Part shown: positions 1-9,686 of the stretch, one piece after another
Layout: each line of letters begins with the position of its first letter
Position numbering within the stretch: position 1 is the first letter of the stretch
NCBI GenBank assembly: GCA_018398765.1
Contig: JAHBMJ010002644.1
Span: 1-24,259, forward strand
Direction: 5' to 3'
DNA: 24,259 nt
Source: Chromera velia
Taxonomy: Eukaryota > Sar > Chromeraceae
The notes under the pieces: generated by a model
What the model saw: the letters and a program-made list of their open reading frames with translations, nothing else
Databases searched by the model: none
What the model was told of the DNA's origin: nothing
Made by a program: the position numbers and the translations under genes

Positions 1-1
1 G

Positions 2-34
<33 letters not shown>

Positions 35-45
35 ACACACACACA
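2..45. repeat. Poly-C tract (33 C) followed by CA repeats at the contig edge
   Basis: The window opens with one G, 33 consecutive C (2-34) and a short CA repeat. It mirrors the GT and poly-G end at the other edge. Both are typical places for an assembly to stop. On the minus strand this tract lies inside an intron of the UNC93-like gene, just after the donor at 64. Confidence 0.9.
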
Positions 46-64
46 GAGGGAGAGAGAAACTCAC

Positions 65-2743
65 ATAAAGCCACGAGGCGGCGGAGTTGGTGGCATAGAA
101 CGCCGCTCCCACTGCACCCACCCACTCGTCTCCGAGGGTTCTCGAGACGAACACTCCGACGTCTCCAGTGAAGAAACCCAACACCCACCCGTTCACAAAC
201 AGGAGAGGAATCAGCATGGCCATGCGCTTGTCCTTTCGAAAGAGCCTGCAGAAGAAAAGGGAAGGGAAGTGAAGACAAGAGAAGAGACAGGGAGGGAATG
301 GAGGGCCGGAGAGGTCAACCCTGCACCAGGTGGGGCTCCTACGATAGATCGACGAGACAACTGAAGAGCAAAGGATGAAAGGGAACGAATAGGCAGACAT
401 GAGCTTCGATACGGCTGTCGTGTTAGGCGAGGGAGGGGCAGGGCAGACGGATGTCGACAGGGAAGGAAAAGGACACAGAATCCGAAAGGCAAAGAGAAGA
501 GGGGGGGAGAGGAGGCAAGCAAAAAGGGAGATATGTACGGGAGAAGAGAAAAATACCGAGAGAGCCATTTCTTGTCTTGAAGAAGAGAAGCAGAGGGACG
601 ACGAAAACGCTATAAGAAAGAAGATAACCAAAAGAGAGGAGAGAAGTGCTAGACCAAAAAAGACTGACAGGAAGGTCTGTTTGGCGGTCAAAGCCACCGG
701 CATGTTGTGCATCGAGACGCCTGCAAAACGGAAGGGAAGACAGAAATGGTCAAGCCTCTGTCTGACAAAGTCAGGCTGCATCAAATACCTAAGCAGTATC
801 GAAATCCGGTCTCTGCGACATTTCGGAGTCAATTTGCGGGGAACAATGTGGACGTTTCGAGTGTAAGGGAGTTTTTCACTCTTTCTCTTCTTCCTTTGTT
901 TTCTTTTCTTTTCTTTCCTTTCCTTCCCTGCCCTCTTTCTTTCTTTTTTTTTTTTTTTCTTTCTTTCTTTCTTTCGTTCTTCCTTTTTTTCTTTCTTTTC
1001 TTTAATTTTTTTCTTTCCCTTTCTTTTTTTTTCTCTGTCTCAAATAATGAGAGAGAACGAACAAAAAAAAAACTGACTGAGCTTGTGGACGTTCTCCCTG
1101 ACGCACGCAAAGAGAAACAACGAGAAGGCCGCAATGCCTCCGTAGATGCCGAAAAACTTCAGCTTCCACTTATCAGGATCAGATGCGTGACCCTGCTCCT
1201 CACTTGACACGTACTTCATCAGCACTGTGGCCATGACCAACCCTGCTGTCCCAGCAAACTGAAAAATGAGAAAGAACACCCCATTGTAGTGCGAAGTCAA
1301 ACGTGCTGCTGATTTCAAAGGACCTTGGTAGGTCAAAGAAGACGAAGACATCCTCTCTCCTGCAGAGCCCCCCCTGCCCCCCTGTTGCCCTTCCGTCCCA
1401 TTTGTTTGACCTGTCTCTTCATCTTCCCCCTCCCCTCTTCTCCCCCGTCTCTGCCCTCCACCCACTCCCCCCACAAGTCTTCTCAAGTCCTTCGACCCTC
1501 TTGGAGGCAATCCTTCTCTGTTCTGGCTGGACGCCCTTCCTCTCTGCTGCTTCACACGGGCACCATTACGCGCAGCGCTACCTCCCTGCTGCTCCCCCTC
1601 CAATGTTCTTGAGACTTGGGATATTTCAGATGACGTCACTCCCGACGTCGTCCTTCTGTTCGCTGCATCTGTGGAGTTCAACCTTGTCCCCGCCCCCTGA
1701 AGGAAAGAAGAGTCGCGGGGAGACGCCCCGCTCATTGCTGAGTCAGTCACACGAGCGGGAGAAGTGGCCATCGGAGACGAGGCAAAAGCCCCAAAATCAG
1801 TGGCGCTGCTCTCGAACCGCCCCATGTAGTCAAGGAAATCATATCCCTCTGGCTGGACTTCCTTCACTGTCCCGACCCTCTGAATGTCATCGTCGTCTTC
1901 ATCACGAGGCGCAGGGGATACAGGCGGTGGATCTTGCAGAAGATCACCCTGTTGTGCTTCCCTCTTGCTCCCCTCTGCGCCATCCCCATTAGACACAATC
2001 GAAGGTTCCAAATGAGGAAGAACAAGCTGGTTCTCTTCTTCCACAACTCCCGCACTCCCCCTCCCCGTTGGCGTTACATCCCCTTCCCCCCCATCTTCCC
2101 CTCTCGCAGCAACCTCATCTGCTGCGTCGTGAATGGCACACAAACCGACGTAGCTCCCCTGTGCTGTCCAAATGATCGCAGCACCAATCCCCACACCAAA
2201 ATTCAACGGGATCATCAAATATTCGTACACGTGGTTATTCATGTTTGCAAAGATCACCGCAACGTAGGGGAGGACACCGACCACCATACAAAGCCGTGTG
2301 CCCCCTCCCATATACTTGGCGAGTGTGGACTTGCTGAGGCCGTCCACAATGCCTGGGGAGAACAGAGAGACCACAGCGAAGGTCAAGTACAGTACCGCAA
2401 GGGAGACATACCCCATAACCCCGTTCATCGAACTTTGGAGGTTCTGGGTGGCAATGAAAGATACAAAGAGAAGAAAGAAACACGCACTGAGGTAAACCAC
2501 ATTCTTTCGTCTTGCAAGAGGGACGTAGTTGTCTCTTGCAAAGGAAGGAAGACGAGGAAAAGCACCAATGAAGGGGCGTCTCTGAGAGACGCTGGTAATT
2601 CTTTGCCCTGGCGAATCGGCATTCATCGCGAAGATGTCGGCACTCCTGCCTGTGTTTAGCTCTTCAGTTCGGTAGTCTTCAAGCAGATATCGTCGTTCTA
2701 ATGGAACAGAATTCCCACTAGTCCAGGGAAGGGTGAGGCTCAT
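65..2743 (-). CDS. UNC93-like major facilitator membrane protein, 5' part (truncated by window edge)
   Basis: Two exons are visible on the minus strand: 2743-1107 and 245-65. They join in frame (GC|G, Ala546) and a third exon lies beyond the edge. Residues 1-80 are a cytosolic head. Hydrophobic segments follow at about 81-105, 108-132, 150-167 and 171-200, then 485-512 and 528-546, and another pair in exon 2. The N-Q-S-S-x-N motif at the end of the first helix, the S-L-A-V-L-Y helix and the G-x-G-A-A-x-x-W-T-A-Q-G-S-Y motif are hallmarks of the UNC-93/UNC93-like branch of the MFS. Family members are channel regulators or trafficking chaperones in animals; in protists the substrate is unknown. 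Residues about 203-482 are an acidic, Gly/Ser/Arg-rich insertion in a loop. The donor at 1106 (gtgcgt) was chosen over others because it keeps the phase. The ATG at 2743 is the first in-frame Met before the conserved part. Confidence 0.85.
893..1045. repeat. Pyrimidine tract (TTTC/TTCC-rich) inside intron 1 of the UNC93-like gene
   Basis: The plus strand is almost pure T and C here, with runs of TTTC units. The intron (246-1106) is transcribed from the other strand, so the RNA carries a GAAA-rich purine tract, unlike the pyrimidine-rich introns of the plus-strand genes. It could be a length-variable microsatellite. Confidence 0.8.
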
Positions 2744-3163
2744 CCACTGTCAACACCCTCCACCGATCCAGGTCGCTCCGAGATCTTGACCGAACAGTCC
2801 CCTTGCGGACTCGTTTGGTCTTCTCAAAAGCGAGAACCGCGTTTCGAAAGCGGGATATGACCAAACCTGAGTGAGGCTCTTTGTCTAGTCCTTGCCGGAG
2901 GTCTCTTCACAGGCACAGAAAACAGAATACCTCCATCACGCTAAGGCCGCAATTCTCAATTTCGCTCGACGATTCTTACGTCAAGCTTCCAGACTCTTTC
3001 TCGTGTGCGATCCTGCGAGCACTCGTGGAGATAGATCTGAGACGCCTGGACATCGTTGGACTCAGGATCGGCGTCTGCAATACAGCGCTGTTAGACTTCC
3101 CTGAAGTCTCCTCCGAACTTTGCAACACAGAGGCACAAACAACACTCTGCAGGGCTTATATAG
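2744..3163 (-). promoter_or_regulatory. Upstream region of the UNC93-like gene with a TATA box at 3157-3162
   Basis: Read on the minus strand, 3163-3155 gives CTATATAAG, a good TATA box, about 410 nt before the ATG at 2743. Start of transcription would be near 3130. The leader would contain upstream ATGs (about 3052 and 2935), so a leader intron is likely. A donor-like gtaaga begins at 2979, and an acceptor-like gttgacag ends three bases before the ATG. I could not fix the leader structure. No protein gene is evident in this stretch. Confidence 0.5.
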
Positions 3164-3179
3164 TACAGGCCCGGGCATG

Positions 3180-3345
3180 GCCCCGGCATGCAGGCTCCAA
3201 TTAAAGATTGCATGCATCATTGCATGGAGAGACGGCACATAGACGCGCCCGCGCGCGCGTGCTGGAAGCTTTTGGAATGCAACATAAAACAACATGCACT
3301 GCATGTTTCCAACTTTCCATACTGCATGTTTCCACATGCATGCAT
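3180..3345. promoter_or_regulatory. TGCATGCA motifs and a GCGCGC tract upstream of the UNC93-like gene
   Basis: TGCATGCA occurs at 3209-3216 and 3337-3344, with further partial copies (GCATGC, TGCATG, ATGCA) between. A GC-alternating tract sits at about 3244-3261. TGCATGC is a well-known ApiAP2-type upstream motif in Apicomplexa and relatives; its use here is inferred from clustering next to the TATA box. Similar GCGCGC tracts lie in the other two promoters of this window. Confidence 0.5.
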
Positions 3346-3385
3346 TCAATGTGTAATCAACATATTGTATTAATATCAAATGTTG

Positions 3386-3403
3386 TATATATATATATAT
3401 ATA
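3386..3403. repeat. TA dinucleotide microsatellite
   Basis: Nine TA units lie in an AT-rich stretch behind the TGCATGC cluster. Confidence 0.9.
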
Positions 3404-3779
3404 CAGCATCAAACAGCCATGAAAAAATGAATGAGTGCTGCTCAGTAATCAGCCTTGGTGGCCACACTGTGACTCACAAGCAAACCCTGTGTAGTAGTAC
3501 TGAACTTGTGTCGTCACAAAGGAATACCGAAAAATAAAACTGCGACATGCAAGATAGCTGGCAGCATAAAACTCTGTGTGTATCTTTATTCCTCGCCAAA
3601 CCCTAAGCGCAGAGCGCCTGCCTAATTCCCTGCCAAGTTCCCTATAGGTCCCTGATCAAGCAGGCGCTGTCGGTTCTGGTCTAAGAGAGGGCTCGGCGGC
3701 CCGTCGGCGGGGTCTCTGAGGGCGGATCGACTTTTCCGGGAGTTGACGTAGCGTAAGGATCTGGTTGCGGAGGTCTTCT
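3404..3779. other. Intergenic stretch with no recognisable gene
   Basis: Only short open frames with no family resemblance are present. The part after 3600 becomes GC-richer and may be decayed upstream sequence of kinase copy A, but I could not align it to the other copies. Confidence 0.5.
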
Positions 3780-3781
3780 TC

Positions 3782-4276
3782 ATGACACAACAGTCAAGTC
3801 CCGCCAACCGAGTGGCTGTGTGGGCGGTAGGGCATGCCCGGAAGGTGGGGAAGCATCTCAACTTATGCGCAAAAGTGATCCAAAAGAGCACTCTGAGTAG
3901 CGCAGCAACTAGCGCTCCGCTGATCATCCGCTTGAGCAGGGAACGAGGACTAGATGAGGGTGTGAGAAGCGATTTGGCGGTAGAGATGCATGATCACGAC
4001 TGGTAAAGAGGTTATCATCATGGAGCATCATCTACGGGGAGACCTTCAGGAACGAGTTACCCGGGTATTGATTGAGAACGATGATGAGGTCCTCCTCATT
4101 CAGCAGTTCTGCCCCAGGAGGAGACTTGCATGCACGTGCACATCATGTGGGTCCTCCGCGTGCACACGCTGAACTGGAGGGGTCCTGCGTCAGATCTCTA
4201 TTTCGATCCTCCTCTGCGTCGCTTTCTTAGACGGACACCGGATTGTCCACAGGTACATCAAGTCTAATCTTTTTGC
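3782..4276 (+). pseudogene. Protein kinase remnant, copy A (N-lobe to catalytic loop, frameshifted)
   Basis: The frame around 3820-3900 matches the N-lobe of copies B and D: a Val-Gly/Lys-Val-Gly stretch, then L-C-A-K-V-x-x-K-S with the ATP-binding lysine of the VAIK position. This frame ends at a stop (4004-4006). The next part continues in another frame with a hinge-like E-V-I-I-M-E-H-H and a R-G-D-L, then a second hinge-like segment followed by G-G-D-L in yet another frame because of one extra C after 4110. Near 4235-4256 a shifted frame reads I-V-H-R-Y-I-K-S, the catalytic loop with the HRD aspartate replaced by Tyr. Several frames, a stop and a lost catalytic residue make this a dead copy. 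The two GGDL-like blocks suggest a mosaic. Confidence 0.7.
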
Positions 4277-4290
4277 CCTCCCTCCCTCTT

Positions 4291-4344
<54 letters not shown>

Positions 4345-4345
4345 G
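4277..4345. repeat. CT microsatellite
   Basis: A run of CT dinucleotides with a few TTT interruptions, directly after the catalytic-loop remnant of kinase copy A, where an intron would begin by comparison with copy B. It is probably intron-derived. Confidence 0.85.
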
Positions 4346-4918
4346 CCTTCCACAGAGCGGTTACCTGGCTCCCTTTCGTATTTTTTCTATCTGACCCTCA
4401 ATGTGTCTCCCTTTGTTTCACTCCCTCGTTGTCTTTTTGAACAACGGACGAAGCGCCTCTCTAATCGAGTACTGTCCTTCAGATGATCTCTGACGCTGGC
4501 CATGATCGCGGCTGACGTACGCTGACTAAGTACGCTGACTACACACAGATACATATATGCACCTTTCTCTGATATTGCCACAGTCTTTCAGCATTGTTCG
4601 TTCGTGTCTGTTAGCTGTTTCTGTGAGGCTTCTGTGCAGGTGAGACGTCGCCTGATCGTCTGAGGAGGTGCATTTAGGATGCCCCCCGAGGCCTCGAGGT
4701 TTACTGGTGAAAGCTCTCAGAGTGGATCCTGGTGGCACAGCGCGAGGCGAATGCCTGGAAAAATCGCCTCTTACAGTGGTTGGCCGGGACTCCAGACCCC
4801 CCCTCAGCAGCAGCAGCACATAGCAGCACCCGTCCCCTCCCTCAGGAGCTTCCGACCCCACGTTCATCGACATGCACCCACCCGTCTTCGCTTTCGAGGG
4901 GGACCCGGGGGTCTCTGA
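4346..4918 (+). other. Upstream flank of kinase copy B, possibly a decayed first exon
   Basis: Nothing recognisable lies in 4346-4660. From about 4679 two frames look partly protein-like (a Gln/Ala/Pro/Ser-rich stretch), and the last codons before 4919 read Gly-Gly-Pro-Gly-Gly-Leu-stop. In copy D the same place reads Gly-Gly-Pro-Gly-Gly-Tyr-Arg-Met with no stop. The ancestral protein therefore extended further upstream, and copy B carries a stop (4916-4918) there. Confidence 0.45.
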
Positions 4919-7168
4919 ATGCTGACTCGTCCAGGGGCGGACATCAACGATCCGAATGCAGACATCTATTTCCTGGACAACCAGCCTGTCAGCCCTGTGG
5001 CACAGGGGGGGTGGGGCAAAGTTGTGCGGATCTGGAAGGTGGGGGAGCCCAACAACCTGTGCGCAAAGGTCGTTCCGAAGAGTCTTTTGAAGAGCGGTGA
5101 ACTGGTGAAGCGCATAGAGACGGAGTTCGACACCCAGGTGAAACTGAGAAGCAGGCTGACAGTCTGAATAAAAGAGTTGATCGAGACTCACTCGGAGGTC
5201 ATCCTCATTCAGTCAGGAGTTCTGCCCAGGAGGGGACCTGCACGAGCACATCATGCGGGTGCTGCACACGCTGAACAGGAGGGCCCTTCCCTCATCCCTT
5301 CTGTTTTAGATCTGTGTTTCGATCCTCCTCTGTGTCGCTTTCCTACACAATAACAATATCAATGCCATCCACCGGGACATCAAATCCGTCAGTCACATTG
5401 CACAAGCTGCAAGGCAACGGTGAATCAAATTTCAAAGTTTCCGTCAATGCCTTCCCCCGGGTTTTGTTGGTCAGAGGTGCTTCACTTTCTTTTACCGTCT
5501 TTTGCTGTGACAGTCGCCAAGTGAAAGCTCGGATCGTGTGTATGTCCTCTGAGACTCCCAACGTGCATGATCCTTTTTCCTCTCTTCCTCTGCTTTCTTG
5601 TCGTTTGCGTGCTCTGATTGCGGTCACCTCTTCTCTCTATATTCTATGGTATTCCGTTTATCCCCATTTATCCTTACTACTGTAACACTGATTGTCTATC
5701 TGGCCACGTCTACTGTCATTCTTCTGTCGCCTGGTGGTTCTGCATGCAGGGGAATTTCGTGTTGAAGAAGAAGATCTCCAGAGACGACCTAGACAGGGAG
5801 GTCCCTGAGATAGCGGTGTGCGACTTTGGTTTCTCGAAGAACGATCCAGACAATCAAGATGATTCTGAACGTCAGAACACTCTTGGACTGGGCTCTGGAG
5901 GGGTAAGTAGATGCTTTTTTCCCCATCTGCTGATACTCCTCACCCATGCCCACCCTGCAAGAGAAGAACGCTCCATCTGACGCTCCCTTTTCATCCCCTT
6001 CACTTACCTTCACTGATGCACCCCCCTTCCTTCTTCCATGATCCTTCTCCATCATGTTGGTGATCGTTCAAGCTCAGTCCATGAATCCATTTATCCGAAG
6101 CTGCGTTTCGTTGCTTCTTCTGCCCCAACCCCTTCGACGAACATCCTAGCGAACATCCTTCTCATCTCATACGTCCACCCCTTGAAGGTCGTGGGCCTAA
6201 GGGTGTTGGACCTTAAATATCATCTGTGCAAAGATCAATTTGGTATGCATCCCTCTCCCAAGAAGCCTCTCTGTTTCCCCTTTTCTCTCTTCTTTGCAGT
6301 ATATGGTACCGGAAGTGAGGAAGGACCCTCACAACAGCGGGAAGTATGACAGAAGGGCGGGTCTCTTCAGTGTCGGGGTTACTTTCTTTACAGTGTGCGG
6401 GGGGCGACTATCTTTTCTGCGACTTTGCCCCCCTACCGGACGACTGGGAGCCCACCAAGCATGTAGGTGAGATGCTGAAACCGCAGAGAGATCACCTCGG
6501 CAACGTAAACGACCCCGACATGTGGAGACTTAAGATAGCGATGATCCGTCTCCTTCAGGTTGGTTGGTCTTCGTCTTTCAGACTGTGCGTGCATGCAATA
6601 CAGTCGTTTTTGTACCATACACCCCCTTTTTTTGGCTTTCTTACTTACTGAGCCTCGATCTCGTCTTTCTGCCTTTATGCTCGCTGACTGCATGTCACCC
6701 AATTCCTTCGACGTCCTTATGTTAAATTTGATCTTTTGACTATGCTTTCTCCTGCGGCCGGATTTAAATCCCCCTCAGGAATTAACCCCCTCTCATCAAT
6801 CTTTTTGCCTTCCCCTCCCCCCCTCTCCCAAATTGATGCTGCAGAAGAAGCCACAAGTCCTGGACAGAGGATCGATTGTCGAGGTTCTGCAGATCCTCGG
6901 AGCGTCGCCTGACCAGATTGCCCAAGCACAGGAGGGGCCCGCTGGAGAGGCAGTGCCACTCGGAGATGTTATGCCAGCGGAGGGGATAGCTCCAATGGCA
7001 GCACCACCTGTTCCTCAGGCACCGCCAGGAAGAACCCGAAGCTCGGCCGCAGCCGTCTCTGCCTCCGCGGCTGCCTCAGCTCCTTCTCGGATTCCACGGG
7101 CAGACGCACAGCCACGTCAGTTCAGTAAATTCACTGACAGCCAGTCGATCAGCCAGTCATCAGTTTAA
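4919..7168 (+). pseudogene. Protein kinase pseudogene, copy B (the most complete copy)
   Basis: A whole kinase domain can be traced in order. The N-lobe (4919-5164) has glycine loop G-G-W-G-K-V and A-K-V-V-P-K. Hinge and G-G-D-L-H-E follow at 5229, then H-R-D-I-K-S at 5370-5387 before a donor GTCAGT. Exon 5750-5902 has N-F-V-L and the D-F-G magnesium loop. Exon 6300-6558 has Y-M-V-P-E-V (the APE motif with Val) and Y-D-R-R-A-x-L-F-S-V-G-V. A last exon (6845-7168) holds the end of the C-lobe plus an Ala/Pro-rich tail. Exon joints are all phase 0. Lesions: a stop before 4919, a stop at 5165-5167, a 4-nt TCAG duplication at 5209-5216 that shifts the frame, an in-frame stop at 5307-5309 if that part is exonic, and one extra G in a G6 run at 6399-6404. 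I do not recognise the kinase subfamily; it looks lineage-specific. Confidence 0.8.
6012..6787 (+). repeat. Segmental duplication, left member (partner at 8181-8977)
   Basis: This block spans the end of an intron, the APE-motif exon and most of the next intron of kinase copy B. It recurs 2.17 kb downstream with few substitutions and small indels, in introns as well as in the exon, so the duplication is recent. Homology stops abruptly on both sides (before ACTGATGCACC and after an AATTAACC sequence). Confidence 0.85.
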
Positions 7169-7550
7169 CTTTCTGTGGCTATAATTAGTAGGCCAAGACC
7201 GTCTCACGCCACGTTTGTCTTCTGATGGGTTTCAATATCGGATAGTTTTCTTTTGCTTAATATCTTCTCTCTCTCTTTTTGATCTATGATGGTGCCTAGA
7301 ACGGTCTTGCGGTAGGGTGCAGGCTCTGTGCGTCCCAACCGAGCCCACCATTTGCTAGACCATTTGTCACTACTCTTTCCTTCCCCGCGTTTCATTCTTT
7401 TCCTCAGCAACGTGCAAAGTTTTTCATCCCGATTTGTCGTTCTATTTTTTCAGCTTTCTTCTTCTTTTGTCATTGAACAGGTACAAACACAGCACAGGGA
7501 TCTACTGGGGGCTGTTCAAGGGCGGTGCGCGTGACCCAGTAAAATTACAG
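7169..7550 (+). other. Spacer after kinase copy B
   Basis: Pyrimidine-rich sequence with no clear coding frame. An acceptor-like cattgaacag ends at 7480, followed by a short protein-like stretch that breaks within 60 codons. A second acceptor-like attacag ends at 7550, directly before the orphan exon. Confidence 0.4.
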
Positions 7551-7797
7551 CGTTGGAGACCGAATGACAAAAGTCTACTTTACGGTTCCTGCCGCACAGA
7601 GGATGGAGACCCTCAAGGGGACTGTTGAGGAGACTCAGGCAGGCGACGGATACAAAGTGTATTTCGCATCGGATGCCGAGGCAACTGCCAAGGCCGAGGA
7701 ATGGGACAGACTGAGGAAGTCAAGCACCTCTGGCCCCCAACAGGTGCTCGACAGTCTGAAGAGCAGCTTCAGGCACGTAAGCACCATGACCACGTAG
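7551..7797 (+). CDS. Orphan last exon, possibly Tudor/Agenet-like (hypothetical)
   Basis: After an acceptor-like attacag (7544-7550), a frame of about 82 codons runs to a stop at 7795-7797. It begins V-G-D-R, continues V-Y-F-T-V-P and L-K-G-T-V-E-E-T, and then G-Y-K-V-Y-F-A-S-D. This order (V-G-D, a beta strand, G-T-V, then Y-x-V-x-F) is like a Tudor or Agenet beta barrel, as used for binding methylated histone or other tails, but the resemblance is weak. It shows no similarity to the kinase copies. An upstream exon in the required phase was not found, so it may be a relic carried in with the duplicated kinase pieces. An AATAAA-like signal lies about 40 nt after the stop. Confidence 0.35.
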
Positions 7798-8180
7798 GCA
7801 TCTTGTCTTCTGCTTTGCGGTCAAAAGAAGCGAAAATAAAAAAACAAACAATGAAGTCTCAAAGTGCTTTTTGGTAGAATCATGTTTCTCTCCCGCCTCG
7901 CAGCAAAAAGTAGATGCATCACTTACTCTCCCACCCCTTTCTCTCTACCTTTTCTCATTCCACCCCCTCCCTCTCTCTCGCCCTTTCCCTCTCTTGATTC
8001 TGTGAATCGTCTTTTTTTTCTGCTTTCTCCCCCGTCTACGTTTTCGGTATTGAATTTCCCTCTTCTGACTGTCATTCAAAAAAAAGAGACAAGACAAGAT
8101 TGGAGAAGAAGAAAAGAGGCGCGTCTCTTCAAAGGTGCATGCGTTAATTCCACTGCCGTCGTTGGAATCTCAGTCGGTTT

Positions 8181-8977
8181 ACTGATGCACCCCCCTTCCT
8201 TCTTCCACAATCCTTCTCCGTCATGTTGATGATCTTTTGATCAATCAAGCTCAGTCCATGAAGCAATTTATCCTGAGCTGCGTTCTAGGCTGCATTTCGT
8301 TGCTTCTTCTGCCTCGACCCCTTCGAAGAGCATCCTTCTTATCTCATGCATCCACTCCTTGAAGGTCGTGGGTCTAAGGGCGTTGGACCTTTCATCTGCA
8401 TATGCAAAAATTAATTTGGTATCTCCCAAGAAGCCCCTCTGTTTCCCCTTTTTCTTCTTCTTCTTTGCAGTACATGGCACCGGAAGTGAGGAAAGACCCT
8501 CACACCAGCGGGAAGTATGACAGAAGGGCGGATCTCTTCAGTGTCGGGGTTACTTTCTTTGCAGTGTGTGGGGGGCGACTATCCTTTCTGCAACTTTGCC
8601 CCCCTACCGGACGACTGGGAGCCCACCAAGCATGTGGGTGAGATGCTGAAGCCGCAGAGAGATCACCTCGGCAACGTAAACGACCCCGACATGTAGAGAC
8701 TGAAGACAGCGATGATCCGTCTCCTTCAGGTTGGTTGGTCTTCGTCTTTCGGACTGTGCGTGCATGCAATACAGTCGTTCCTGTACCATACACCCCCTTT
8801 TTTTGGCTTTCTTACTTACTGAGCCTCGATCTCGTCTTTCTGCCTTCATGCTCGCTGACTGCATGTCACCCAATTCCTTCGACGTCCTTATATTAAATTT
8901 GATTTTTTGACTATGCTTTCTCCTGCGGCCGGATTTCAATTCCCGATTTGCCTTTGAGCCCCCCAGAAATTAACCAT
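8181..8977 (+). repeat. Segmental duplication, right member (partner at 6012-6787)
   Basis: Near-identical copy of the left member, including intron sequence on both sides of the exon. It differs by scattered substitutions and small insertions, for example extra bases near 8230 and 8285. Confidence 0.85.
8471..8729 (+). pseudogene. Protein kinase remnant, copy C (single C-lobe exon)
   Basis: An isolated exon equivalent to 6300-6558 of copy B, with the same acceptor (ctttgcag) and donor (gttggt) and the same 259-nt length. It retains Y-M-A-P-E-V, the canonical APE motif that copy B lost. Like copy B it has six G where five keep the frame (8570-8575). A further stop, TAG at 8694-8696, replaces the TGG tryptophan codon of copy B. 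No other kinase exon lies on either side within the duplicated block, so it cannot make a kinase. Confidence 0.8.
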
Positions 8978-9113
8978 CAAGAAGAAAATGCATTGGTAGA
9001 CATTTTTGTGCTGGCAGTGCGACGATTTTTGCACTTCTTGAAAGAAGTGGTCGAGTGTTGTCTGCCTTTAACACCTAGCATTCATATATGCATTTTCCCT
9101 CTGTTTTTGTCAG

Positions 9114-9266
9114 CTGTTGTGGAGCTGCTCCATTTATGTACAACGCCTCCGTTGTCGGCACGGCCTATGCCATCGGCCGCGAGGTCGATCGCTGGAAAGA
9201 CTGCGAAGAGCAGTCAAAGAAGAGGGCGGAGCGTCTCTACAAGAAAATGACCGACAAAATGGGGAG
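9114..9266 (+). CDS. Orphan internal exon (hypothetical, 51 codons)
   Basis: The stretch between an acceptor tttttgtcag and a donor GTCAGT at 9267 is open in one frame and protein-like. It starts with Cys-Cys-Gly-Ala-Ala and a short hydrophobic part (V-V-G-T-A-Y-A-I-G-R-E-V) and ends with a charged helical part rich in Lys, Glu and Arg. Both ends are phase 2. I do not recognise it, and no matching exons were found nearby. It sits between kinase remnants C and D, so it may be part of another decayed gene. Confidence 0.35.
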
Positions 9267-9686
9267 GTCAGTAGTCTTTTGATCAAGCTTTGGTGCTCAC
9301 AGCTTAAATGCCGACAAGACAAATTACAGTTCAGTCATTAAGGTTGCATATGCAGAGTTATTGCAGATAGTCATCGACAAATTGAACCTTTTCGATCGCT
9401 TTATTGCAAGAATACCGATTTTTTTCCCTTTATTTGCTACTTTATAGCAACTTTTTCTGCTCCAGTAAATTCTGACCAGCTGTGCAGGCATGATCGTCTG
9501 TGCAGCAGTTCCATTCAACACTTTATATGCGCATTTACTTCAGATTGGGACGCACGAATTTGCTGTGGCCCACAGAAGTGGTCACAGCATGGACGTGATG
9601 GTTTTTCACTATCAGCTGGACGACCTTAGTCTGGCAGTCTGGATAAAAGAGATGTTTGTGGCTGACTGGTCTGTTTTGTTTGAAGA

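Noticed and set aside
399-866. 155-codon plus-strand open frame
   Set aside because: Lies in the intron of the minus-strand UNC93-like gene, is purine-rich and Lys/Glu/Arg-biased by composition, and has no motif.
1303-2659. Long plus-strand open frames opposite the UNC93-like exon
   Set aside because: Antisense shadows of a well-supported membrane protein exon; Ser/Pro-rich because the coding strand is Gly/Arg/Glu-rich.
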